From assembly GCA_964467455.1 (NCBI GenBank), contig CAYXQJ010000001.1, positions 124,001 to 188,000 on the forward strand: DNA of 64,000 bases, in the 5' to 3' direction. Source of the stretch: OLB6 sp964467455 (GTDB taxonomy: Bacteria; Bacteroidota; Ignavibacteria; Kapaibacteriales; Kapaibacteriaceae). The number at the start of each line of letters is the position of its first letter. The first letter of the stretch is position 1. Of the stretch, positions 17,596 through 26,861 are shown piece by piece. The notes beneath the pieces are model-generated. The model worked only from the letters and a program-made list of their open reading frames with translations. It ran no database searches and was not told the origin of the DNA. The translations under genes were made by a program, and so were the position numbers.

Positions 17596-20210
17596 TCAAC
17601 GACCACCAAAGAACGCAGGAACGTGCGACCGTCCGTGACACTCAAGGCATACACACCAGCCGATACACGTTGTGCTGCATCGTCATGACGATCCCACATA
17701 ACATAGTTCGAACCTTCCGGAATTCGGCCGCTCACGACTTCAACGCCTTGAAGATCGGTGATCTGGTAGGTAAGGGGCTCTTGGTTCCATCGCTCGATGA
17801 AGAACGTAGCATTCTCGCCAACAGGATGTGGGGTAACCACCAGCCCCTTGCCTGATGATGGGAAAGTCGTGGATTGTTCTTCGTCGGCGCTGACGACAAT
17901 CGGCAGTCGAGGAAACAGCGTACTGGTATTAAAGACGTGCAGCGAGGCATCGCGGAAGGTGATGGCGATGGTGCTTCCTTTCAAGTCGGTCGTCACTCCG
18001 GTGATCTGCTCGTCAAACGCGAAGGTGTCAACAACACCGCCATCGGGAAGGCGGCGGAGCTGCAGGATACACGGAGTGCTGTCGGTCTTGCGGATCACGT
18101 GTAAGGCAAAAGGTCTGCTTCCAAGGAAAGAGCCAGAGAACAGCGGCTGGGTTGTGTCGGGGCCGACCTTGCGCCAGTCACGGTCATACAGCCGACCATC
18201 GCCATAGAGGAAGGCGCCGTTGGCAACAAAGAAGAGTTGACGGATGAGGGGGAAACGGCCATGATCGCGAATGCCGACATCGTCAGGTGAATAAGCATTG
18301 ATGGTGGTGGTCGTTCGATAGCTGTTGCTATTCGGCGGCTGTCCGATCCACCATGGTTTTCCGGTGATCGGGTCGCGATCGAAGGCGATGGGCATGTGGT
18401 CGGCAGGAATGTCGAAGAGAACCTTGGTGTTGGTGGCAATGTCCAACGTGGTGGTAGAATAGAAGTAAGAGTTGTTCATCGGAACGGACAGCAGCACCAA
18501 GCGCCACCCATGGTCGGCATCCCACGGCGGGTTGGTGTGAACACTGACACTCACGTTCTGGTCGCTCTGGTACGACTGTTGTGTTCGTGGTATAATCTGC
18601 CCTCCCAGCGTGAGCCCGTCGAAGAACAGATGCCGCTGTGTGTTGTAGAATGTACGCCCGTCGCTGTTCTCACGGCCAAGGGAATCCCGAACTATGGTCG
18701 CCGTTCCGTCAGACATGACCGTGGCGCCGCGTACTGCGTGTGCGGATTGAAAGGACCGTGCCGTCAGGACGCTGTTATCGGTAGCACCAACGGCAAGCAT
18801 CGTCTGGTTGAGAAAGGCAGCATACGTCCCATCCGGACTCAACCGAGGCGCATATGCCGTGTCATAGGATTCAGGGCTGACGTCCACCCTCATTCCCCAC
18901 CGTGCCAAGGGATGGTGCGACCATGGACCAACGTCCACCTGTCGCTCGCTCGTGGCCATCGTCTGGCCATTCCACACTACCGTGTAGGAGATCGTTTGTG
19001 TGCCGGACGTGGTGAACTGCATCGTTCGATTGCCGATGCTTCCATTAGATACGGAGGTCAACAGTTCCAGTCCGGCAGCGATCGGCAATGCATAGGGACT
19101 GGTGACGTAACACGTCCTCTCCACAATGCTGTCCGGTAATACCTGAACGATGGAAGGGGGCAGTTCCGGCGCCAGCTTGATTGACCACGAGATCACGCGG
19201 CGATCTTGTGCGATGGTGAAGGTAGTATCGTCCACACCGATCAGCCATCGATACGTATGATCTACCGAATCAAGCTCCAGTTCATGCACCACACGGTTGG
19301 AACCCAGTTCACGGATGGTGATCGACGTGAATCCGGATGTGTTCATAAGCGGTGCCGAGAAGTAGTTCCGGCCGTTGTGGCAGAGAGCCAGCATCTTGAT
19401 CGTTTCGTACAGGATCGGCAGTTCCGTGGGCGTGAAGGTTGCCGTATCATACAGGAACGGCCGGTAGTAGCAATACCGTGCGTGTGGAGCGATCTGCAGC
19501 GGGCGGTCCAGCACCTTCCAGAATGTTCCGGTGTCGCGCACGATGCGTACCAGCCCGAGCGATGTTGATTCCCAGCGGGTATCTCGCGGGTTCGTATTCA
19601 GCCAACCCGTTTCACCGTAATACATCAGCAAGTGATCGTCGGAGCTGACCTCGATGCGACCGTAGGGCCCGGTGCCGCCTCCTGTAGGTTCCACGGTAAA
19701 GTCCGTGAGGTCAACAGTGTAGTACCGACCTCGTTCAACGTGAGAGCCATCACTGTAATAATACTGTGGCGTGGTGGTATACAACCAGTGTCCGTCATGC
19801 GTGAAGGCACACTTCGTCTCTACATAGCGCGGACGCCACGCCTGTCCGGATACCATCGGAAGCATCACCATCCGAAGTTCCTCACCTGTCCTTAGGTCAA
19901 CTTCAACAACAGCATTCACGATCACCTTTCGTGTTGTGTCGTGTGACGCGCTCACGACCACACACGTCGTGTCCCCCGGCATCAAGCCGACGCCTTCGAT
20001 CACGCCGCGATGCGTAGCAACTCGGTAGAGCTCCGTCCCCGTTGTACGGTCGATCACGATCACCGTTGAATCCAAGGCGATGCCGATTCGCTCCCCCCGC
20101 ACTGAGGTGTGCCGGATGGTGGTTGGGACAGCATACGACCACTTCGGCTGGATGGTGTCTTGGGCCAAAGCCGTGCAGACACTCATTAGCATGAGGAGCA
20201 GGATCATCAT
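17592..20210 (-). CDS. Large secreted protein with T9SS tail (paralogue B)
   Basis: 872 residues; ATG at 20210, with a second ATG right after it. The layout matches paralogue A: signal peptide ending CTALAQ, propeller-like N-terminal half, Ig-like middle and a T9SS type-A tail (GLVVTPHPVGENATF, YQITDLQGVEVVSG, VSAGVYALSVTDG, SLVVVE). Outside the first 75 residues the two proteins are clearly more diverged. It is the first gene of a two-gene operon diverging from dnaE2. Probably a surface or secreted adhesion or scaffold protein, by analogy only. Confidence 0.7.
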   Translation of the reverse strand: MMILLLMLMSVCTALAQDTIQPKWSYAVPTTIRHTSVRGERIGIALDSTVIVIDRTTGTELYRVATHRGVIEGVGLMPGDTTCVVVSASHDTTRKVIVNAVVEVDLRTGEELRMVMLPMVSGQAWRPRYVETKCAFTHDGHWLYTTTPQYYYSDGSHVERGRYYTVDLTDFTVEPTGGGTGPYGRIEVSSDDHLLMYYGETGWLNTNPRDTRWESTSLGLVRIVRDTGTFWKVLDRPLQIAPHARYCYYRPFLYDTATFTPTELPILYETIKMLALCHNGRNYFSAPLMNTSGFTSITIRELGSNRVVHELELDSVDHTYRWLIGVDDTTFTIAQDRRVISWSIKLAPELPPSIVQVLPDSIVERTCYVTSPYALPIAAGLELLTSVSNGSIGNRTMQFTTSGTQTISYTVVWNGQTMATSERQVDVGPWSHHPLARWGMRVDVSPESYDTAYAPRLSPDGTYAAFLNQTMLAVGATDNSVLTARSFQSAHAVRGATVMSDGTATIVRDSLGRENSDGRTFYNTQRHLFFDGLTLGGQIIPRTQQSYQSDQNVSVSVHTNPPWDADHGWRLVLLSVPMNNSYFYSTTTLDIATNTKVLFDIPADHMPIAFDRDPITGKPWWIGQPPNSNSYRTTTTINAYSPDDVGIRDHGRFPLIRQLFFVANGAFLYGDGRLYDRDWRKVGPDTTQPLFSGSFLGSRPFALHVIRKTDSTPCILQLRRLPDGGVVDTFAFDEQITGVTTDLKGSTIAITFRDASLHVFNTSTLFPRLPIVVSADEEQSTTFPSSGKGLVVTPHPVGENATFFIERWNQEPLTYQITDLQGVEVVSGRIPEGSNYVMWDRHDDAAQRVSAGVYALSVTDGRTFLRSLVVVE
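19945..20165. repeat. 221-bp near-identical repeat, copy 2
   Basis: The partner of 17321-17541, offset by exactly 2624 bases. It encodes the N-terminal part of paralogue B. Confidence 0.9.
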
Positions 20211-20271
20211 GTTGCAACCTAGGGTTCCGATCGCCTCCCGCGACCTTAGTAAAACCTTAATTTTAGGATTC

Positions 20272-20282
20272 TACATTTTGTA
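20272..20282. promoter_or_regulatory. Candidate damage-response operator, copy 2
   Basis: TACA-TTT-TGTA is a perfect dyad, embedded in the same TCTACRTTTTGTATAWTT context as the HTH-UmuD promoter. TATATT follows at 20281-20286, only five bases before ATG 20292, so a leaderless dnaE2 transcript is possible. It also lies upstream of the divergent paralogue B gene. Confidence 0.45.
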
Positions 20283-20291
20283 TATTTCCCT

Positions 20292-23200
20292 ATGGTTTTT
20301 GTCAACTCGCATTTCTCCTTCTTAAGGGGCGCATCATCACCCGAAGAGCTGGCCCGTAGGGCTGCCGAGCTCGGCCTGCCGGCCCTGTGCTTGGTCGACC
20401 GCAACGGCGTCTACGGCGCCGTCCGCCTGCAGCGCGCCTGCCACGCCTACGGCATCAAGGCCATCATCGGCGCCACGGTGGAGATGGGCTCGCTCTCCGT
20501 CCGCATCATCGCCCGCAACGCCGCGGGCTATGCCTCCATCAATCGCCTGCTGAGCACACTGCACACCCTCGAAGAACCACGCTTCCCCACCCTCGATCCG
20601 CTCATGGAGTTGGAGGAGTGTATAGTCCTTCTGCCACAAGAGGTCGTTGAGTCAGACTTCGTGTTAGTCGTTGAGTCAGACTTCGTGTTAGTCGATGAGT
20701 CAGACTTCGTGTCAGTCGATGAGAGCACTGACCCAGAACCATCTCGTAGACTAACTCGTAGACTAACTCATCGACTAACTCAACGACTAACTCATCGACC
20801 AACATGCTTCATCGCCCTTGACCACTCCCTCACTCCCGGCTCTCGCAAGCGTGCGGCTGATGCGTATCGGTGGGCACAAGAACATGGCATGCGAACCTGT
20901 ATCGCCCCCTTCATTCACTATGCAGTGGCCGATGAGTATCAGGTCTATGATGTGATGACGTGTGCCCGACTGGGCATCAATGTCTTTGAGCCACATCCGG
21001 AGCGACCGGTGAATGATGCGCGGCACCTGCGCTCCGAAGAAGAATGGCGTGCGCTGCTGCCTTATCCCGATGCCTTCAAGGCGACGAAGGAGATCATCGA
21101 CCAGTGCGATTTCAATATCCTACCCGGCTATATCACGCCGCCGTCGGCGCGACTGCCGGATAATGCCAAACCGGATGACGTGCTGCGACAGTTGTGCGAA
21201 GAAGCGTTTGAGTATCGGTATGATGCCTCACCCACTCCCCGTACTCTCCTCGAAAAAGAACTCACCACGATCGCCCAGCTTGGACTATCAGATTTTTTTC
21301 TGGTTGTCAAGGAGATCGTTGATGAAGCGCGCCGACGTAACATCCGCTGCTCCGGACGCGGGTCGGCGGCCAACTCCATCGTGGCCTATCTGTTGGGCAT
21401 CACGGGCGTCTGTCCGGTCCGACATCACCTGCTGTTTGAACGCTTCCTGCATAAGGGGCGGAAAGGGACACCGGATATCGATGTCGACTTTGATTCGGAC
21501 CGACGTAACGAGATCATCGAATGGATGGAACGTCGGTTCGGTACCGAACAAACAGCCATGACGGCAACGTTGATCACGTTCCGTGCACGCATGGCCATCC
21601 GCGAAGTGGCCAAAGCCCTCGGATGGCCGATGGAGACGGTGAATGCATTGTCGAAAGCGATCCCCGGCTACACCAACAAAGAGCTTACGAACTACCGCGA
21701 CACGTTGGCCGAGATCGTGGGTGAGGCACCACTGCTCGACGTCTTGATCAGAACGGCGACGTTGCTGCTGGACCGACCGCGACATCTTGGACTCCACTCC
21801 GGAGGGATGATCTTGTCTGCCCGCCCCCTAACAACCTTTACTCCGATCCAACGATCGGCCAATGGCGTGAGCGTAGTGCAGTTTGATAAAGATGATGTGG
21901 AAGCCATGGGCCTGGTGAAGTTTGATGTGCTGGGACTGAGGATGTTGGCGTGTATCGCCGAATGTGTGGAACTGATCGGGAACACAGTAGATATTGACGA
22001 GATACCGTTAGATGATCGTGCGGTGTTCGAGATGATCAAGCGGGGTGAGACGCTGGGAGTGTTTCAGATCGAATCGCAAGGACAGATGCACTTGTTGGCG
22101 CAGCATCAGCCGGATTGTTTTGATGATCTGGTGAATGAAGTAGCGCTGTTCCGTCCGGGGCCGTTGCAGAGCGGGATGGTGAATCCCTACGTGCGCCGAC
22201 GTAAAGGTCTGGAGCCGGTGACGTATCTGCATCCCGATCTTGAGCCGCTGTTGAAGGACACGTTGGGCATTGTGCTGTTCCAAGAACAGATCCTCGAGAT
22301 CGCCCATCACTTCGCCGGCTTGCCGCTTGACGAAGCCGATGACTTCCGCGCCGTGGTGTCAAAGAATCGCGACCCCATGGCCATGGCCGCCATGAAAGAC
22401 AGATTCATTCAGGGGGCGGTCCATCGCGGTGTGGATCTCCCATCTGCCGAAGCGGTCTACGATGTTGTGTCGCACTTCGTCGGCTATGGCTTCTGCAAAT
22501 CGCACGCCGCGGCCTTTGCCAAGACCGTCTATCAAAGTGCTTGGCTGAAGCACTACTATCCTGCCGAATACATGGCGGCCTTTATGCAGCATCGTCCGGG
22601 CATGTATAACCTGATGACGCTGGAAGAAGAAGCCAAGAGGTTGGGTGTGGGAGTGGCGCTGCCGGATATCAATGTGTCTTCGACACGTTATTCTATCGAG
22701 TCAGTCTCCGAGAAACCACTGACCACCAACCACAGACCACAAACCATCCGCAAACCCCTTACATCTATTGCCAACGTCACCGAAGATCTGGCGCGGCGTA
22801 TCGTGTGGGAGCGGCTGCGCGGACCCTTCACGAGTGTGGAGGACTTGGTGACGCGGGTGGAGATCCATCGTGAAGCGCTGGAGAGTATCGCACTCTCCGG
22901 TGCCTTGGATGCCTTAGAAGGTGATGCCCGGCAAGCGTTGTGGAAGGCCGGCATTGCGTTGAAGAGAAGACGTCCGATGGTCGAGCAGAAACAGATGTTG
23001 TTCGCTGATCTGCCGTTGATCGATGAAGACGACATTCCGCCGCTGCCGAAGATCAAGGCGCGTGAACGTTTGGCCTATGATTACATCAGTCATGGAGCGG
23101 CACGCGTGCATCCGATGACGATGTATCGACGCATGTTGAACGACCTGGAAGTGCGGACGATCGAGACGGTACATCGCAAACAACCATCACATCCGTATCT

Positions 23201-23576
23201 CAATGTTGCCGATGATCGATGGATCGTCACCGTTGCCGGCATTGTGATCTTGCGACAATCGCCCCCTACTGCCCATGGAGTCTTGTTTGTGACCATCGAA
23301 GACGAGACAGGGTTTGTGCAATGTGTGGTGCAGCCGCGTGAGCGAGAATATTTCGCAGCCGAGTTACGTAATGCCGCCTTGATCGTAAAAGCCGAAGTGC
23401 ACAGCGTCCGCAGTTGGCGTGGACTGGTAGTGCGTGATGTCTATGTTCTCAAACATGCCATCGGCGGATACCAAGGCCATGCCATGAGTCCAGTAGCAGC
23501 AAGTAGCAAACAGCTAGTCGGACTTTCGTCCGCCGATCGGGACACCGATACTCACGCTGATGCCGGAGTTCGTTGA
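20292..23576 (+). CDS. dnaE2: Error-prone DNA polymerase DnaE2
   Basis: 1094 residues. The N-terminal PHP domain (HFSFLRGASSPEELARRAAE) has lost some metal-binding histidines, as is usual for DnaE2. The polymerase core carries PDIDVDFDSDRR near residue 395 with catalytic aspartates, and FRPGPLQSGMVNPY. The C-terminal OB-fold (VTVAGIVILRQ, VTIEDETGFVQCVV) is typical of DnaE2. Two low-complexity insertions made of short repeats occur at residues about 118-171 and 810-819. The 3' end overlaps a convergent barrel gene by 63 bases. It is the catalytic subunit of the ImuB/DnaE2 mutasome, here 10 kb away from imuB. Confidence 0.9.
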   Translation: MVFVNSHFSFLRGASSPEELARRAAELGLPALCLVDRNGVYGAVRLQRACHAYGIKAIIGATVEMGSLSVRIIARNAAGYASINRLLSTLHTLEEPRFPTLDPLMELEECIVLLPQEVVESDFVLVVESDFVLVDESDFVSVDESTDPEPSRRLTRRLTHRLTQRLTHRPTCFIALDHSLTPGSRKRAADAYRWAQEHGMRTCIAPFIHYAVADEYQVYDVMTCARLGINVFEPHPERPVNDARHLRSEEEWRALLPYPDAFKATKEIIDQCDFNILPGYITPPSARLPDNAKPDDVLRQLCEEAFEYRYDASPTPRTLLEKELTTIAQLGLSDFFLVVKEIVDEARRRNIRCSGRGSAANSIVAYLLGITGVCPVRHHLLFERFLHKGRKGTPDIDVDFDSDRRNEIIEWMERRFGTEQTAMTATLITFRARMAIREVAKALGWPMETVNALSKAIPGYTNKELTNYRDTLAEIVGEAPLLDVLIRTATLLLDRPRHLGLHSGGMILSARPLTTFTPIQRSANGVSVVQFDKDDVEAMGLVKFDVLGLRMLACIAECVELIGNTVDIDEIPLDDRAVFEMIKRGETLGVFQIESQGQMHLLAQHQPDCFDDLVNEVALFRPGPLQSGMVNPYVRRRKGLEPVTYLHPDLEPLLKDTLGIVLFQEQILEIAHHFAGLPLDEADDFRAVVSKNRDPMAMAAMKDRFIQGAVHRGVDLPSAEAVYDVVSHFVGYGFCKSHAAAFAKTVYQSAWLKHYYPAEYMAAFMQHRPGMYNLMTLEEEAKRLGVGVALPDINVSSTRYSIESVSEKPLTTNHRPQTIRKPLTSIANVTEDLARRIVWERLRGPFTSVEDLVTRVEIHREALESIALSGALDALEGDARQALWKAGIALKRRRPMVEQKQMLFADLPLIDEDDIPPLPKIKARERLAYDYISHGAARVHPMTMYRRMLNDLEVRTIETVHRKQPSHPYLNVADDRWIVTVAGIVILRQSPPTAHGVLFVTIEDETGFVQCVVQPREREYFAAELRNAALIVKAEVHSVRSWRGLVVRDVYVLKHAIGGYQGHAMSPVAASSKQLVGLSSADRDTDTHADAGVR
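20643..20803. repeat. In-frame repeat insertion in dnaE2, site 1
   Basis: Three 24-base units (20643-20714, encoding VVESDFVL-like octapeptides) are followed by five 12-base units (20744-20803, encoding R-x-L-T tetrads). The second block contains ACTCAACGACTAAC, the reverse complement of GTTAGTCGTTGAGT in the first, so the two arms could form a long imperfect hairpin. The reading frame is kept open throughout. Confidence 0.85.
22720..22747. repeat. In-frame repeat fragment in dnaE2, site 2
   Basis: Contains 21 bases (core ACCACCAACCACAGACCAC) identical to the right arm of the tandem/inverted element at 51535-51710. It encodes LTTNHRPQTI, which interrupts the usual DnaE2 sequence just before its helix-hairpin-helix region. 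Confidence 0.65.
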
Positions 23577-24221
23577 CGAGACATCGTCCTTGGTGACGTC
23601 AAGCAAGCCCTGATAATACCGGACACCGAGACGCACACTGTTGATGCCGAATTCCGGTACGAGCAAGATCTCCGCACCGGCAACTACACCGGCATCCCAT
23701 CGGTTGAGGCGCCAGAAGGCAAGTTTCTCTGCAATGATGGAGGCGCCCTCGGGTCCGGTGCCGGAGATGTTGTCGGTGGCGGCGACGAGATAAGAGATCT
23801 GCGGTCCGGCAAACAGGTAGAATCGATCAAGCCGATACTTCATGATAAGCGGGATGGCTACGTACGATGTCGACGTCCACTCTTCCCTGTTGGACAGATT
23901 GGTATCCACGGATGGCTGCGCATCCCAGAGGCCGCTCATGTTGTCGGCACCGCCCGGAGACTTGAAGTAGACCTCCGGACAGAAGTGCCATTCTTCCGAA
24001 AGTTTCCAGTGCAAGCTTGCACCGAACGACCACGACAGCTGGGCCGTAGACCCCGGTGTATTGGACAACCGCGTAAGATTGACACCGCCGGTAATGCCCC
24101 CTACAAAATTGTCGGAGGCGATCTTATCGCCCACCAAGAGCATGATCAACGGTTGTGAAGAGGCAATAACCGACGTACATGCCAACATCACCACAAGCGA
24201 GAGTAGATTTGTACGGTTCAT
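23514..24221 (-). CDS. Porin-family outer-membrane beta-barrel
   Basis: 235 residues. The N-terminus has a signal peptide (VVMLACTSVIASSQP). Alternating strands follow (WSFGASLHWKLSEEWHFCPE, IPLIMKYRLDRFYLFAGPQI, RLGVRYYQGLLDV), ending VSIGVPIGGRKSD. This is the general PorT-like/OMP beta-barrel type of Bacteroidota. The last 21 codons overlap the end of dnaE2 on the opposite strand. Its start lies only 21 bases from the divergent barrel gene at 24243. Function unknown. Confidence 0.65.
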   Translation of the reverse strand: MNRTNLLSLVVMLACTSVIASSQPLIMLLVGDKIASDNFVGGITGGVNLTRLSNTPGSTAQLSWSFGASLHWKLSEEWHFCPEVYFKSPGGADNMSGLWDAQPSVDTNLSNREEWTSTSYVAIPLIMKYRLDRFYLFAGPQISYLVAATDNISGTGPEGASIIAEKLAFWRLNRWDAGVVAGAEILLVPEFGINSVRLGVRYYQGLLDVTKDDVSSTNSGISVSIGVPIGGRKSD

Positions 24222-24242
24222 GCCACGAATCTACGGCTAACT

Positions 24243-25256
24243 ATGCACCATCTTCTCCGCATCTTCCTGCTCTGTTGCGCTACGATGTTGATGACGTCGG
24301 GCCTGCACGCACAAGTGAACTCCAACCTTGGTGCAGATACGGCTGATGCCAAGGCCCGTGCCTCTGAATACGACTACCTCTTCCCTATCTGGGGCAAGGA
24401 CGTGATCGAACGTGGATTCAACATTCCCTATCCGGCCGGCTTGAACATGATCGGCATGTACATCACTCAACCGATCACGATCAGTGAACTCCAGCTTGGT
24501 GTGAATGAGAGTGAGCTCTATCCGATACCGGCAGTGCAGTTCGGTGAGAACTCCAGTACCGTCTTTACCGGCAACCTGCGTGTGGACCTTTGGTTGTTCC
24601 CGTTCCTGAACGTCTATGGCATGTACGGTCTGGCCCAAGCCAACACAACGGTGAACGTGACCGCACCGGTGGCCTTTACATCATCGGTGGATCAGCCGGG
24701 CACCTATTATGGCGTCGGCCTTACCACGGCCTTCGGTATCTGGGATCACTGGGCATCGATCGACGTCAACTGGGCATGGGCCGACCTTGAGAAACTCTCC
24801 GAGCCGGTGCTGACGAACATCGTCGGTCTGCGCTTTGGCCACACCTTCCCACTCAACGAACACGGTGGCAAACTCGCAGCGTGGGTTGGTGTGATGAATG
24901 CCGAGGTGGCCTCTGTGACCAATGGCAACATCGCTCTTTCGGAAGCCCTTCCACCGGAGACCGTCCAGAAGATCCAAGACTTCTACGCTAACTATCAAGA
25001 GACGGACTGGTATCAGGGCCTGCCGAAGTGGCAACAAGCCGCTGTTGACGAAGTACTGGCCAAGTTCTCCGAAGCCGGCAATGAACTTTTGAATGCCACC
25101 GTGCAATACGACATCAACAAGGCGTTGGGACAGCCCACGAACTTGTTGGTAGGAGCACAATGGGAGATCAACAAAGAGTGGCTTCTCCGATCGGAAGCCG
25201 GATTGATCGGCCGGTGGTCCTTCATGCTGAACCTGAACTATCGCTTCCGGATCTGA
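24243..25256 (+). CDS. Outer-membrane beta-barrel protein
   Basis: 337 residues. A signal peptide ends LHAQ. Amphipathic strands follow (TGNLRVDLWLFPFLNVYGMY, TTAFGIWDHWASIDVNWAWA) and the final strand is WSFMLNLNYRFRI. Residues 230-270 form a helical, Trp-containing insertion (PKWQQAAVDEVLAKFSEAG). No family name can be given with confidence. The stop overlaps the truA start by one base (TGATG), so the two are translationally coupled. Confidence 0.6.
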   Translation: MHHLLRIFLLCCATMLMTSGLHAQVNSNLGADTADAKARASEYDYLFPIWGKDVIERGFNIPYPAGLNMIGMYITQPITISELQLGVNESELYPIPAVQFGENSSTVFTGNLRVDLWLFPFLNVYGMYGLAQANTTVNVTAPVAFTSSVDQPGTYYGVGLTTAFGIWDHWASIDVNWAWADLEKLSEPVLTNIVGLRFGHTFPLNEHGGKLAAWVGVMNAEVASVTNGNIALSEALPPETVQKIQDFYANYQETDWYQGLPKWQQAAVDEVLAKFSEAGNELLNATVQYDINKALGQPTNLLVGAQWEINKEWLLRSEAGLIGRWSFMLNLNYRFRI

Positions 25257-26035
25257 TGCAGCGCCTGGCCCTGTTGATCGAATACGACGGTACGGGCTAT
25301 GCCGGATGGCAGGTGCAGAACAATGGCGTGTCGGTGTATCAGAAGATCAACGAGGCATTGCGCATCACGTATGGTCTCGACGTCGACCTCGTCGGTGCCG
25401 GACGTACCGATGCCGGCGTACACGCCAGCGGACAAGTTGCCCATATCGACCTTCCTCAGGGGGCAAGCACGATCCCACTCGAGAAGGTCGCCATCGCCCT
25501 GAACATGCGCCTACCGAAGGACGTTCGCATTCGCGCCGCAGCACCCGTACACGAAACGTTTCACGCACGCTTCGATGCCATCGAACGCGAATACGTCTAC
25601 CGGATGTCGACAGACTTCACCGTCTTCGAACGTACCTCCGTCTGGACGCCCGACTTGCCGTGGGATCCGCACATCATCGTGGAAGCGCTGAACGCACGGA
25701 CGCTCTTGATCGGACGGCACGACTTCACGACCTTCTCCAAACACAATCCGTCAACGGCGTCCTACCTCTGCGATCTGCGTGCACTCTCGGCGGAATACCA
25801 CGCCCCCTACCTTACCCTTCGGATCAAGGCCGACCGATTCGTCTACGGGATGTGCCGACTTCTGGTGGGTGGTTTGTGGTCGGTGGCGCGTGGGAAGACC
25901 GATGCTGCCGATCTGATGGAACGTCTTGAACGTAAAGACCGCCAGCTACAACTCGGCAGCGCACCGGCCCATGGCCTCTACCTCAATCGTGTGCGATATC
26001 CGAACGGTGTGTTCGACGACCTTTCCTATTTTTAG
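25256..26035 (+). CDS. truA: tRNA pseudouridine(38-40) synthase TruA
   Basis: 259 residues from ATG 25256, which overlaps the preceding TGA. The TruA signature GAGRTDAGVHASGQV carries the catalytic Asp52. Other family features are IEYDGTGYAGWQVQ at the N-terminus and RFVYGMCRLLVGGLW near the C-terminus. It isomerises uridines 38-40 in the tRNA anticodon arm. A longer in-frame start at 25160 lies inside the barrel gene and is rejected because TruA proteins start near IEYDG. Confidence 0.95.
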   Translation: MQRLALLIEYDGTGYAGWQVQNNGVSVYQKINEALRITYGLDVDLVGAGRTDAGVHASGQVAHIDLPQGASTIPLEKVAIALNMRLPKDVRIRAAAPVHETFHARFDAIEREYVYRMSTDFTVFERTSVWTPDLPWDPHIIVEALNARTLLIGRHDFTTFSKHNPSTASYLCDLRALSAEYHAPYLTLRIKADRFVYGMCRLLVGGLWSVARGKTDAADLMERLERKDRQLQLGSAPAHGLYLNRVRYPNGVFDDLSYF

Positions 26036-26038
26036 CGC

Positions 26039-26854
26039 ATGAACATGAACCCTTCAACACTCGCCCGCCGCAGCCTCCTCTCCGTTGGCATCGCGGCCTC
26101 TGCCCTCTTGCTCACCTATTGCTCATCGATCAACCTCTTCCCGGTGAGTGAAGACAAACAACTTGGTGCGCAGTTCGATAAAGAGATCAAAGCTGATCCG
26201 CGCACCTATCCCATCTTGAACAACGTTGCCGTCAGACAATACGTCCAGGATCTTGTCAACACGATCAAGAAAGCGCCGGACGTACAGTATGAAGGTACCT
26301 TCCCGTACAAGGTCGAGATCGTCAATGACGACAAGACCATCAACGCCTTCTGTACACCGGGCGGCTATATCTACGTCTACACCGGACTGATCAAGATGCT
26401 CGATAACGAAGCGGCTCTTGCCGGCGTCTTGGGTCACGAGATCGCCCATGCTGAACGACGTCACAGCACGTCGCGCATGACCAAACAAATGGGCGTGCAA
26501 GCCCTGATGGACATTGTCCTCGGCACCAATCCCGATTCGGAGATGAAACTTGCCGCCAATGCCTTTGCCGGCATGGGACTGCTCAAGAACAGTCGCGACG
26601 ATGAAGATGAGGCCGACGAATATTCCTTCCGTTACCTGAGCTCTACGCAATGGTATCCGGGCGCCATCATGTACTTCTTCGAAAAGGTCAAGGGGCGTGG
26701 TGGTTCCGGTCTCGAAGAACTCTTCAGCACGCATCCCCTTCCGGAGAGTCGGCTCTCCAATACTCGCGACCGTCTCAAAAAGGCCAACATTCCGCCCCCT
26801 ACCGAAGCACAGTTGAATTCACGCGGATATGCGGAGTTCAAGCGCAAGCTCTGA
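26039..26854 (+). CDS. M48 family metalloprotease lipoprotein
   Basis: 271 residues. A signal with lipobox ALLLTYC (Cys28) anchors it, probably in the outer membrane. The zinc motif HEIAH lies near residue 140 and the third ligand is in DDEDEADEYS near residue 187. ELFSTHPLPESRL is the usual M48 C-terminal motif. This matches the LoiP/BepA-type periplasmic proteases that act on misfolded outer-membrane proteins; the precise role is inferred. It starts three bases after truA. Confidence 0.85.
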   Translation: MNMNPSTLARRSLLSVGIAASALLLTYCSSINLFPVSEDKQLGAQFDKEIKADPRTYPILNNVAVRQYVQDLVNTIKKAPDVQYEGTFPYKVEIVNDDKTINAFCTPGGYIYVYTGLIKMLDNEAALAGVLGHEIAHAERRHSTSRMTKQMGVQALMDIVLGTNPDSEMKLAANAFAGMGLLKNSRDDEDEADEYSFRYLSSTQWYPGAIMYFFEKVKGRGGSGLEELFSTHPLPESRLSNTRDRLKKANIPPPTEAQLNSRGYAEFKRKL

Positions 26855-26861
26855 TCAGAGA

